Translations under genes and position numbers: made by a program | Shown: positions 26,478-34,292 of the stretch, in pieces | Layout of the letters: every line of letters starts with the position of its first letter | Position numbering within the stretch: position 1 is the first letter of the stretch | Assembly (NCBI GenBank): GCA_022766165.1 | Contig: QYLO01000037.1 | Coordinates: forward strand, 1 to 34,662 | Origin: Candidatus Electrothrix gigas | GTDB lineage: Bacteria; Desulfobacterota; Desulfobulbia; Desulfobulbales; Desulfobulbaceae | Reading direction: 5' to 3' | DNA: 34,662 bases | The notes under the pieces: model-generated | The model's input: the letters and a program-made list of their open reading frames with translations, nothing else | Database searches by the model: none | What the model was told of the DNA's origin: nothing

Positions 26478-27566
26478 TCAACCAGCCCAACCCAGTACCA
26501 TAAAAACACCCACCATCATGAGTAAAATCAGGTTGACAGGCAGCATCATCTTCCACTCCAGCGACATAAGCTGATCTATTCTGAGTCGGGGAAAAGTCCA
26601 ACGGAACCACATATAGATAAAGATAATAAAAAAGGTTTTTCCAAAGAACCAAATAAATCCGGGTATGCTGTTCAAGATGTGGTCAACAAAGGAAATACCA
26701 ATCAGTGGAGCATGAAAACCACCAAGAAAAAAGGTTGTTGCCAGAGCCGCTGAAATGAACATGTTGACAAATTCGGCAAAGAAAAACATGGCAAAACTCA
26801 TGCCGGAATATTCAGTATGAAACCCTGCGGTTAATTCTGACTCAGCTTCAGCAAGGTCAAAGGGCGTTCGATTAAGTTCAGCCGTAGAGACAACCAAGTA
26901 CATGATAAAGGCGAGTATACCAAGAAAGGGCAACTTGAAGATCCACCAATCAAAAATTAGCCCCTGTTGAGAGAGAACAATTTCTCGCAAGGAGGCAGTA
27001 CCTGACACCATGACGATCATCAGTATAATCAGCGCAAGTGATATTTCAAAAGAGATCATCTGGGCAGCAGCACGGATGGCGCCAAGAAGAGAAAGCTTGT
27101 TGTTAGATGACCAGCCTGCCAACAGAAGACCAAGTACAGTCAAGCCAGAAATACCTAATACATACAGAACGCCACCTGCCGGATCAGCCAACTGGAGGTG
27201 GTGATCATAGGGTAAAATCGCCATGATCAAAAAGGTGGCGGTCAGAGGAAACATTGGAGCAAGATAAAAGGTTAAGGCATCTGCTCCCTTTGGTTTCAGG
27301 ATCTCCTTGAGAATCAGTTTGAGACCATCGGCTATGGGTTGAAGAATACCATGATAGCCTACGCGCATAGGTCCGAGTCTCACTTGAAAATGACCTGAGA
27401 CCTTACGCTCCAAATAGATGAGGATGCTTGCCAAACTGGAAACCAAGATAATAAGGGCAGTTAAGCCGAGAACCGCATTAATATAAAAGGCACTTTCTGG
27501 AAAAAAATCACGCACCATATTGCCGATGCCGTTGTGAAGCGGATAGAGTGTTTCTGCTGCTGACAT
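26478..27566 (-). CDS. nuoH: NADH-quinone oxidoreductase subunit H
   Basis: 362 residues from the ATG at 27566 (MSAAETLYPLHN), chosen because it lies 22 bases after the nuoD stop; the frame is open further upstream but overlaps nuoD. Eight membrane helices form the quinone channel of complex I. The hallmark charged loop is present: TAELNRTPFDLAEAESELTA, followed by GFHTEYSGMSFAMFFFAE; LERKVSGHFQVRLGPMRVG is also typical. It is followed by the acquired EEP gene instead of nuoI. Confidence 0.95.
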   Translation of the reverse strand: MSAAETLYPLHNGIGNMVRDFFPESAFYINAVLGLTALIILVSSLASILIYLERKVSGHFQVRLGPMRVGYHGILQPIADGLKLILKEILKPKGADALTFYLAPMFPLTATFLIMAILPYDHHLQLADPAGGVLYVLGISGLTVLGLLLAGWSSNNKLSLLGAIRAAAQMISFEISLALIILMIVMVSGTASLREIVLSQQGLIFDWWIFKLPFLGILAFIMYLVVSTAELNRTPFDLAEAESELTAGFHTEYSGMSFAMFFFAEFVNMFISAALATTFFLGGFHAPLIGISFVDHILNSIPGFIWFFGKTFFIIFIYMWFRWTFPRLRIDQLMSLEWKMMLPVNLILLMMVGVFMVLGWAG

Positions 27567-27588
27567 ATTATTTCTCTTTATTTGCTCT

Positions 27589-28764
27589 CTACTTATCCAT
27601 ATCTGGAATAACAAAATCCATACTGGACATGATTGTTACCAAATCTGCCAATTTAAGCCCTTTTGCCGCATGGTTTAACGCACTGAGGTTGGAAAAATTC
27701 GGTGAACGGTATTTGACCCGGTAGGGCTTAGTACCGCCATCGGAGACAATATAGATTCCTAAGAGACCTCTTGGGGTTTCTACCTGACTGTAATAGCTGC
27801 CTTGAGGAAGTTTATACACAGCCTTGGGTTGACTACGATACGGCCCATCAGGAAATCTTTCTACTGCCTGCTCTAAGATGCGCAAGGATTGCATCATTTC
27901 TTCCATTTTCAGCGTATAGCGGGCAAGACTATCGCCTTGGGTACTGGTCGGAACGTCAAAATCAAACTGATCATACAGAGAGTAGGTATCGTTTTTCCGT
28001 ACATCATAGGAAACGCCTGATGCTCGAAGAACAGCACCTGAGCAGCCATAGCCCAACGCATCCTTACGAGAGAGGACACCTACACCTTCTGTTCTGCTCA
28101 GAAAAATAACATTGCCACTGAGCAACGTATTGTATTCATCAATGGTTTTATGCAGAACTGTAATAAACTTTTTAATCCTTGGAATAAAGGTATCTGGGGC
28201 ATCAAAACACGAACCACCAGGGCGAAAAAAGTTCATGGTTAAGCGGGCACCACACATCTCTTCAAAGATATCCGTAATCATTTCACGTTCTCTGAAGCCG
28301 TATAAAAAGGGGGTAAAACCGCCAAGGTCCATCCCCATAACACCCCACCAGAGCAGATGCGACTGAATCCTCTGCAGTTCACAGACCATTACTCGCAGGT
28401 ACTCACCGCGTTCTGGAACGCCAATGCCCATTGCCTTTTCAACAACCATGCAAAAACAGAGGTTGTTAAAAAAAGCAGACAGGTAGTCGAGCCGATCTGT
28501 CAGGTGAATATTCTGAATATAGGTCTGGTTTTCAGCCATCTTTTCAATGCCACGATGGATGTAGCCGAGATGAGGTACCGCCTCTACAACGGTTTCGCCA
28601 CTCAACCGAACAACAATCCTCAAGACACCGTGGGTACTGGGATGTTGGGGGCCGATGTTGACAAAAAACTCATCAGCGTCCTCTGTGGCTGAGAGTGGCA
28701 GCCTGAATCCTTCAGGTAAGTTATCTCCGTCAAGACGGTTTTTTTCAGCGGATTGTGTGGTCAT
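27589..28764 (-). CDS. nuoD: NADH-quinone oxidoreductase subunit D (49 kDa)
   Basis: 391 residues from the ATG at 28764 (MTTQSAEKNRL); a TTG 23 codons upstream is possible but that extension is unlike the family. Peripheral subunit lining the quinone pocket. Quinone-site residues are seen in NIGPQHPSTHG and LTDRLDYLSAF; other hallmarks are CGARLTMNFFRPGG and the C-terminal GLKLADLVTIMSSMDFVIPD. It is not fused to NuoC. It is the first nuo gene here: no nuoA, B or C lies upstream, unlike the usual ABCD order. Confidence 0.95.
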   Translation of the reverse strand: MTTQSAEKNRLDGDNLPEGFRLPLSATEDADEFFVNIGPQHPSTHGVLRIVVRLSGETVVEAVPHLGYIHRGIEKMAENQTYIQNIHLTDRLDYLSAFFNNLCFCMVVEKAMGIGVPERGEYLRVMVCELQRIQSHLLWWGVMGMDLGGFTPFLYGFREREMITDIFEEMCGARLTMNFFRPGGSCFDAPDTFIPRIKKFITVLHKTIDEYNTLLSGNVIFLSRTEGVGVLSRKDALGYGCSGAVLRASGVSYDVRKNDTYSLYDQFDFDVPTSTQGDSLARYTLKMEEMMQSLRILEQAVERFPDGPYRSQPKAVYKLPQGSYYSQVETPRGLLGIYIVSDGGTKPYRVKYRSPNFSNLSALNHAAKGLKLADLVTIMSSMDFVIPDMDK

Positions 28765-28826
28765 GTGTGCGTAGAAATTTTCAGTCCAGTTTATGTTATT
28801 TTTATCGCCCCTAATGAAAAGCAAAT

Positions 28827-28841
28827 TTGACAAATTGTCAA
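28827..28841. promoter_or_regulatory. 15-bp perfect palindrome upstream of nuoD
   Basis: TTGACAA-A-TTGTCAA is a perfect 7-1-7 inverted repeat 63 bases before the nuoD ATG. On the minus strand its left arm offers a TTGACA -35 element for the nuo operon, though no convincing -10 follows. It resembles binding sites of the Crp/Fnr class in half-site (TTGAC/GTCAA) but the spacing differs from standard. A second palindrome CAGTTT-GGT-AAACTG lies at 28885-28899. Confidence 0.45.
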
Positions 28842-28854
28842 GAAGAAAAATTTC

Positions 28855-28878
28855 AAGATTGTAAGATTGCGAGATTGT
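28855..28878. repeat. Three 8-bp direct repeats upstream of nuoD
   Basis: AAGATTGT, AAGATTGC and GAGATTGT follow each other without gaps between two palindromes. The interval 28765-29022 has no gene; these repeats and the palindromes are the only structure seen. Confidence 0.55.
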
Positions 28879-29022
28879 AAATTACAGTTTGGTAAACTGC
28901 TTTGCTTGACAAGACTTGCGAGCAGAGTAAAAGCTTTGCATAACAAGGAGTTGTGTTCAAGACAATAAACACCACTCCTGGTACAGTATGGTAGATAGTC
29001 TAAAGTCTAAGGACTCTTCCGA

Positions 29023-29478
29023 TCATTCCGATGTTGTATTTCGAGGCTCAAGCATGATTGTATCTAAAGGGCGGGCCGTACCTCCCTGAAGAACCTTTGC
29101 AAAGATACCTTCCCGGGGCATGATACAGTCTCCAGTGGCCTTTTTAATGGCACAGCCATCATCATGACATTTTTTTCCAAGCTGAGTTATCTCTAAAACG
29201 ATATCCGCACCAATCTGGACTCTATCTCCTACGGCAACTGTGGTGAGATCAAGTCCTCTGGTAATTATATTTTCTGCAAAGGCCCCTTGTGAGAGTTGCG
29301 GGAGAATTTTTTTTACCCTATCAATACTTTCACCTGCAAGCAGGGAAATTTGTCGATGCCAATCACCACCATGGGCATCGTTGACAATACCAAAGCCGAC
29401 TTGAAAGGTTGCCTGCTCTATCGCACTTTTGGGAATGCCTTTTTTTTTGCTAATACAAATTGCTTCAACTGTTGACAT
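29023..29478 (-). CDS. MOSC-domain protein
   Basis: 151 residues, a single MOSC domain as found at the C-terminus of molybdenum cofactor sulfurases. Such stand-alone proteins are linked to handling of molybdenum or tungsten cofactor sulfur. Seen are VEAICISKKKGIPK, the NDAHGGDWHRQISLLA stretch, GAFAENIITRGLDL, VGDRVQIG and a Cys-rich end KCHDDGCAIKKATGDCIMPREG. The ATG at 29478 has AGAGG seven bases upstream. It may serve enzymes such as the formate dehydrogenase at the other end of the window, but nothing in the sequence proves it. Monocistronic, divergent from the CZB genes. Confidence 0.88.
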   Translation of the reverse strand: MSTVEAICISKKKGIPKSAIEQATFQVGFGIVNDAHGGDWHRQISLLAGESIDRVKKILPQLSQGAFAENIITRGLDLTTVAVGDRVQIGADIVLEITQLGKKCHDDGCAIKKATGDCIMPREGIFAKVLQGGTARPLDTIMLEPRNTTSE

Positions 29479-29622
29479 ATCATTGCCTCTTAAATGTATT
29501 GTGTTGAAAACAGAGAGACGATCTGGAGAATATTTAAACCGACTCTCTTCGTTATATACTGGTTGCTGTTCTATCTTGCTGTCTTGTCTTGTTATCCCGC
29601 TGGGCGTTGCGATGTAAAGAGA

Positions 29623-29699
29623 TTGACTTTTTCTATAGACACTATTAACTTATAGTTAATGAGATTGATTATCAAATTTTTTGTCAACCTATAGAAAAA
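29623..29699. promoter_or_regulatory. Nested inverted repeats and promoter-like box upstream of the first CZB gene
   Basis: TTTTTCTATAG (29628-29638) and its exact complement CTATAGAAAAA (29689-29699) enclose ATTAAC/GTTAAT (29644-29660). TTGACT at 29623-29628 with TTAACT 16 bases later looks like a promoter and has a counterpart at the same place before the second CZB gene. The rest of 29479-29753 holds no gene. Confidence 0.55.
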
Positions 29700-29753
29700 G
29701 CAAGTTTTTTATCTTTTTCTCTATTAAAAACAGAGTGATCAAGGGAGGTGACT

Positions 29754-30131
29754 ATGAATGTAACAAATTTGCAAATTGCCATTGTAGCACACTTACAATG
29801 GAAAGCAAAGCTATCTGATTTTTTTTATGGAGTTGAAGAGTTAAGGCTTGCAGATGTTCCTGATCATATCGACTGTGAATTTGGGAAACTTTTTTACAAC
29901 AGCATTATGCAGGAGTTTAGCGATTTCAAAGAAATATCAGAACTAGAACAGTTGCATAAGGAAGTACATAGCGACATTAAGCATCTTCTGCACATGCCTG
30001 CTCAGGCAAGGAAAGGTACTCGAGGGCGGCAGGCACTGAATGCTTTTAAAAGAAAGTGTGACAGGCTTGTTCAGATTATGGAACGCTTAAAGAAAAAGGT
30101 GACAGAGTCAACAGAGTCTACCTCTGTATAA
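29754..30131 (+). CDS. Stand-alone CZB (chemoreceptor zinc-binding) domain protein, copy 1
   Basis: 125 residues from the ATG at 29754, with AGGGAGG five bases upstream; an in-frame GTG at 29748 lies within that site and is rejected. CZB domains bind zinc through three His and one Cys; here His13 (AHLQWK), Cys41 (CEFGK), His68 and His72 (LHKEVH) fit exactly. CZB domains usually sit at the end of chemoreceptors or cyclases and sense zinc or oxidants such as HOCl. This one is free-standing and cytoplasmic. The C-terminal part (RKGTRGRQALNAFKRKCDRL) is shared with copy 2. Partner unknown. Confidence 0.85.
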   Translation: MNVTNLQIAIVAHLQWKAKLSDFFYGVEELRLADVPDHIDCEFGKLFYNSIMQEFSDFKEISELEQLHKEVHSDIKHLLHMPAQARKGTRGRQALNAFKRKCDRLVQIMERLKKKVTESTESTSV

Positions 30132-30167
30132 CCAGTGCCATAAATATCTCCCAACCTAAAAAAAAGA

Positions 30168-30227
30168 TTGACTTTTTTTGACAGGCAGTATTAACTGCAT
30201 ATTTTTTCTTTTTTCTAAAAAAGTCAA
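30168..30227. promoter_or_regulatory. Nested inverted repeats and promoter-like box upstream of the second CZB gene
   Basis: TTGACTTTTTT (30168-30178) and its exact complement AAAAAAGTCAA (30217-30227) enclose GCAGT/ACTGC (30185-30198). TTGACT with TTAACT 17 bases later matches the box upstream of copy 1. The arrangement is the same as there but the paired sequences differ on both arms. Confidence 0.55.
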
Positions 30228-30316
30228 CTCTTGAATTCTTAATATATTTTGTTATCTTTTGCAGAAAAAAAGAGAGACGTTTTTTGTTAAGAATAGAATA
30301 ATCAACGGAGATAGTT

Positions 30317-30679
30317 ATGGATGTAACAAATTTACAGGTCAGTATTATAGCACATTTACAATGGAAATCAAAGCTCTCTGACTTTTTTTATGGAGTTGAA
30401 GATTTAACTCTTGCAGATGTTCCTGATCATGCCCATTGTGATTTTGGCAAATTACTCTACAGTACTGTTATGGAGGAATTCAGTGATTTTAGCCAAATGG
30501 CTGTACTGGAGCGGTTGCATAAGGAGGTACATGACGATATTAAACGGCTTATTCAACTGCCTCCTGAGGCAAGAAAGGGTTCTCAAGGACGACAAGAGTT
30601 GGATGCTTTTAAAAGCAAATGTGACCGGCTTGTCCAAATAATGGAAAACCTGGAAGCTCAGGCTAAAGCGGTTGCATAG
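30317..30679 (+). CDS. Stand-alone CZB domain protein, copy 2
   Basis: 120 residues, a close paralogue of the preceding gene from end to end (VTNLQ, AHLQWK, LSDFFYGVE, LADVPDH, FGKL, KCDRLVQIME shared). Zinc ligands His13, Cys41, His68 and His72 are kept. The ATG has ACGGAG seven bases upstream. The two copies arose by tandem duplication including the regulatory region, since the upstream box and nested repeats are alike. Divergence is concentrated in surface residues, so both copies are probably functional. A terminator follows. Confidence 0.85.
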   Translation: MDVTNLQVSIIAHLQWKSKLSDFFYGVEDLTLADVPDHAHCDFGKLLYSTVMEEFSDFSQMAVLERLHKEVHDDIKRLIQLPPEARKGSQGRQELDAFKSKCDRLVQIMENLEAQAKAVA

Positions 30680-30700
30680 GGAGTTCATATAAGATCCCTT

Positions 30701-30749
30701 TCCCTGCTCCTTTGGTATTTGTGGTATTTGGGCAGGGAGGGGCTTTTTT
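30701..30749 (+). terminator. Rho-independent terminator after the second CZB gene
   Basis: TCCCTGCTC (30701-30709) pairs with GGGCAGGGA (30730-30738) over nine base pairs with one G-U, followed by GGGGC and T6 (30744-30749) plus a further T-run. It separates the CZB genes from the convergent gmhB. Confidence 0.8.
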
Positions 30750-30753
30750 CTTT

Positions 30754-31359
30754 TTATTGCAACTGTTCTATAATCCAATCCACAGCCTCAGATAGATCCT
30801 CAGCAATCTTATCAGGCTGTATTTCCTGCTCAGGCCCAATATACTCCAGATCTCCCCGACCATAGCCGGTAAGCACCAAGACAGAGGTGGCTCCAACCCG
30901 GTTTCCACATTTCAGATCAGACCAACGATCCCCAACCATAAAAGAACGGGTGAGGTCAAGTTCTAACTCGGCAGCAGCCTGCTCTAACAGGCCGGTTTGC
31001 GGCTTACGACAGGTGCATACCTTACGAAACTGCTCCTCTTTGGCCTCTGGATGATGAGGGCAGATATAGAGTCCATCAATATGAGCGTCTTGTGCAGCTA
31101 ACTCTCGTTCCATTTGAGCGTGTACTGCATCAAGTAAGGCAGGTGGAAAATAGCCACGGGCCAGCCCAGACTGATTGGTCACCACCACCACAGGAATGTT
31201 CTGCTCATTCAAGGTACGAATGGCTGTGGCAACTCCGGGCAGCAGGATAAATCTGCTGATATGATTGATATAGCCCATCTGTTCGTTGATAGTGCCGTCT
31301 CGATCCAGAAAAACTGCTGGTTGTACGGACTGTACTGACGGTACTGACTCTCCTGACAT
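30754..31359 (-). CDS. gmhB: D-glycero-D-manno-heptose 1,7-bisphosphate 7-phosphatase
   Basis: 201 residues from the ATG at 31359, with AGG six bases upstream; the frame is open further upstream but runs into the M16 peptidase gene. HAD-family phosphatase of ADP-heptose synthesis for the LPS inner core. The nucleophile motif VFLDRDGTINEQ, VVVVTNQSGLARG, the zinc loop CPHHPEAKEEQFRKVCTCRKP, and MVGDRWSDLKCG are all present. It follows the peptidase gene by 16 bases. The short serine/valine-rich N-terminal extension (MSGESVPSVQSVQ) is unusual but harmless. Confidence 0.92.
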   Translation of the reverse strand: MSGESVPSVQSVQPAVFLDRDGTINEQMGYINHISRFILLPGVATAIRTLNEQNIPVVVVTNQSGLARGYFPPALLDAVHAQMERELAAQDAHIDGLYICPHHPEAKEEQFRKVCTCRKPQTGLLEQAAAELELDLTRSFMVGDRWSDLKCGNRVGATSVLVLTGYGRGDLEYIGPEQEIQPDKIAEDLSEAVDWIIEQLQ

Positions 31360-31375
31360 TTTGTACCTGTCCTCT

Positions 31376-34231
31376 CTATTTCTTTTGAGTTGGTAAGAGA
31401 ATAACCTGTGCTGCCCTTTCTGGTCGGAGATATTGAGCTGCAAGGGCTGAGAGTTCCTGCGTAGTAATAGCTGCAATATCACTTTGAATGGTCTTAGGCC
31501 ATTCTAACCGCTCAGGATGTCGGGACGATGCAACCAAAACAGAGTGTAACCAGTAGCGATTGGTACGCACCAGATCCCGGATTGAAGTCAACATCGGCTC
31601 AAGAACACGCTCTAGTTCATCCGCAGTAATCTTGCCTGTAGCGAGTTCTGTGCCAAGCTCTTGCAACCTATGAGCAACCATGTCTGCTTGAGCCGGATCA
31701 ACCACAACTACGCTCCGTAACACGCCAAAGCCAGGATCAACAAGGCTGGGCTGATTATACGCATAAGGAGAATAGGCTGCCCCCAGTTCCTCTCGAATCA
31801 ACTTGCGCATCCGATCATCAAGCACAGAGGCTAACACGTTAAGCCGACGGGTTCGGGAGATATCCCAAAAATCAGCAGTAGGCCAGGCAACCGTGACCAT
31901 GCCTTTTTCACTCTGGGTTGTTACAGGCAGGGATAAAGATTTGCCAGCCGGAAAAACAATCTGGTCTCCATCAACTGTATGCAGTTCCTCTCTGGCCTGG
32001 CCTCCAAAATAACGTGTAGTCAACTGAAGAATTTCCTGCGGATCAAAATCACCCACAACAGAGAGTTCCAACATGCTCTGCTGAAAAACAGGGCGTAGCC
32101 ACTGCTCAATATCAGCCACTGTTATCTTCTTGAGCAACTCAAACGGAACAGCACCATAGCGCAGATTGCCACCAGCCAAAAATCCCTCTCCCTGAAGGTG
32201 CATCATCCCTTCCACAGAACTTTCCATCTGACTATATGTCTGTTCAATCCTCTGCATTCCTCGCTCAAAGGCATCTTTTCGAAAAGCTGGGTCATACAGT
32301 TGGGTATACAGGAGCTGAAAAAGTAGTTCATTTTCGCTCTGTAACCCCCTCCCCTGCAACTGAAAGCTGTCTGATGCAATTTGAAAACGAAGAGAGGCAG
32401 AATAGGGTGCCAAGACCTCTTTCAGTTGTTCCTTGGTCAGCTTACCCACACCACTTTCTGGGATCAGCATTTCAGTAAGCAGGGCCAAACCAGGCTTTGT
32501 TTCCACAAGTTTACCATGACCCAAGCTTGCCGTCACCTTGACCTCATTTGGCTCAAAGTTTGTCTTTTTGAGATTAAGGACCAAACCGTTTGCAAAGACA
32601 TAGCGTTCTGCCTCTATATCCTTATAGCTGATATGGTTGACAACTTTTCCTGATTTTTTCGGCAGAGGCAGGTAAGGAAAAATAGCTTTCTTTTCCTGTT
32701 TCCAGGCACTCACTGTTGCCTCTTCAGCCTTGCCCAACGCTGTGAGAATGATATCCTCTGGGGAACGCTCCTCTGTTGCCTGTAACTCGGTGGTTCCCAT
32801 GACCTTGACTAAACGTCGTGCATGCCACATCTCTTGAAAGGTCTGATGAACCTCTGTCAAGGTTATCTTCTCCAAGGCAGGCGCAAACAGGGCCAACTCC
32901 TGTTCTGGTGATAAAAAGACCTTATTATCGTTGAGGTTGTTGATAATCTGAGAGACCAAGGTCTTGCTCTTTCTACTGTCTGCAACCTGTACAGCTTTTT
33001 TTAGTTGACTGAGTATCTCATTTTTAGCCTGGGTAAGCTCTGTCTTGCCAAAACCAAACTGTTGTGCCTGTCGTAGGGCTGTACTGAGGATGTTCAAGGC
33101 TTGACGCCAATGTTCAGAAGAGGTTCTGGCATATATGGAGGTATAGCCCAAACGATTAAGAAAAATACTACTGGAAAAACCAGCCTTGGTCAGCGGACTA
33201 TCAGGTTGATTCATCAAGCGTTGCAAACGGTTATCCATAATAACCAGAGCAACATATTTTTTGAGTTCAACAAGTGCATCTGCCTTTGTCGGTTGTGATG
33301 GCACAACGTTCCAGACAGACTCAAGAGCAACCTTGGTATAGCCAAGATCGCTTTCAAAGAGATAAATAGCCTTGGTTCCGCTCTCTGCGACCTGACCAAA
33401 ATCAAGGCAGGGCGGAGCAGGTCTCTTTGCCTTGAGTCCTTTAAAATTTTCTGTAATCAGTCTTTCCAGCAGGCCAAAATCTGTATCTCCGGCAGCAACC
33501 AAAATCATATTCTCTGGTCGATACCAGGTTGTATAGTACTGTCTCAGCAGGGCAGAATCAGCTCTTTTCAAAACCTCCTCTGTACCAATTGTGTCTCGTT
33601 GGGCAACTAAGGTCCCAGCAAAGCTCTGTTCAATACTCTTCTTAAACATCCTCCTGAAGGCAGAGTCTCGGGTACGTTTTTCTGCAAGAATGATACCTCG
33701 TTCCTTATTCACCTCTTCTTCCAGCAGTAATGCGCCTCCTGCATAATCGGCTAAAACCACCAGACCATCGTTCAAGGTCTTTTCTTTGCTGTCCGGCAAG
33801 AGGAGCTTGTACACTGTCTCATTATACGAGGTATGCGCATTGCTATCCGCACCATGTTCCATGCCAATAGATTGAAAATATTCAACCAAAGTACCAGGAG
33901 GGTAATGTGTACTTCCCTCAAAGGCCATGTGTTCCAAGTAATGGGCCAGCCCCCGCTGCTTGTCAGTTTCCTGCAGAGAGCCTGACTGGACATCAAGATA
34001 CATGGCAACCCGTCCCTTTGGCTCATGATTGGGCATCAGTACATAGCGGAAGCCATTCTCTAAGATACCAAAGACAAGAGAAGGATCAGGCTTGAGATCG
34101 CTTTGTTCATGGGGCCATCCCTGCGAAATACAGAGCTTTGTCCTAAGATCAGATGCTTTGATAAAATCTGGAGCAATAAAAAAAGAGATGAGCAGAAAGG
34201 CAAATAAAAAACGAGTACACTGTACTTGCAT
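31376..34231 (-). CDS. Periplasmic M16 (insulinase-type) zinc peptidase
   Basis: 951 residues from the ATG at 34231, which has AAGGA seven bases upstream and opens a clear signal peptide (FLFAFLLISFFIAPDFIKA); earlier in-frame codons give no signal. Two M16 halves: the N-terminal one has the inverted zinc motif HYLEH (97-101) and the downstream glutamate in EEEVNKERGIILAEKRTRD; the C-terminal one (about 480-950) lacks HxxEH, as is normal for the inactive half. Length fits the pitrilysin-like YmxG/PqqL group. Substrate is unknown, probably peptides in the periplasm. It lies upstream of gmhB in one apparent transcript. Confidence 0.93.
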   Translation of the reverse strand: MQVQCTRFLFAFLLISFFIAPDFIKASDLRTKLCISQGWPHEQSDLKPDPSLVFGILENGFRYVLMPNHEPKGRVAMYLDVQSGSLQETDKQRGLAHYLEHMAFEGSTHYPPGTLVEYFQSIGMEHGADSNAHTSYNETVYKLLLPDSKEKTLNDGLVVLADYAGGALLLEEEVNKERGIILAEKRTRDSAFRRMFKKSIEQSFAGTLVAQRDTIGTEEVLKRADSALLRQYYTTWYRPENMILVAAGDTDFGLLERLITENFKGLKAKRPAPPCLDFGQVAESGTKAIYLFESDLGYTKVALESVWNVVPSQPTKADALVELKKYVALVIMDNRLQRLMNQPDSPLTKAGFSSSIFLNRLGYTSIYARTSSEHWRQALNILSTALRQAQQFGFGKTELTQAKNEILSQLKKAVQVADSRKSKTLVSQIINNLNDNKVFLSPEQELALFAPALEKITLTEVHQTFQEMWHARRLVKVMGTTELQATEERSPEDIILTALGKAEEATVSAWKQEKKAIFPYLPLPKKSGKVVNHISYKDIEAERYVFANGLVLNLKKTNFEPNEVKVTASLGHGKLVETKPGLALLTEMLIPESGVGKLTKEQLKEVLAPYSASLRFQIASDSFQLQGRGLQSENELLFQLLYTQLYDPAFRKDAFERGMQRIEQTYSQMESSVEGMMHLQGEGFLAGGNLRYGAVPFELLKKITVADIEQWLRPVFQQSMLELSVVGDFDPQEILQLTTRYFGGQAREELHTVDGDQIVFPAGKSLSLPVTTQSEKGMVTVAWPTADFWDISRTRRLNVLASVLDDRMRKLIREELGAAYSPYAYNQPSLVDPGFGVLRSVVVVDPAQADMVAHRLQELGTELATGKITADELERVLEPMLTSIRDLVRTNRYWLHSVLVASSRHPERLEWPKTIQSDIAAITTQELSALAAQYLRPERAAQVILLPTQKK

Positions 34232-34274
34232 AAAACGATCCTTTTCTAGGAGGGTTAAGAGTAAACGAGATATT

Positions 34275-34292
34275 TTTGTATTACAATACAAA
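34275..34292. promoter_or_regulatory. 18-bp perfect palindrome upstream of the M16 peptidase gene
   Basis: TTTGTATT-AC-AATACAAA lies 44 bases upstream of the peptidase ATG, within the likely promoter region, and is a candidate operator for a dimeric regulator. The family that binds it is not recognised. Confidence 0.4.
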
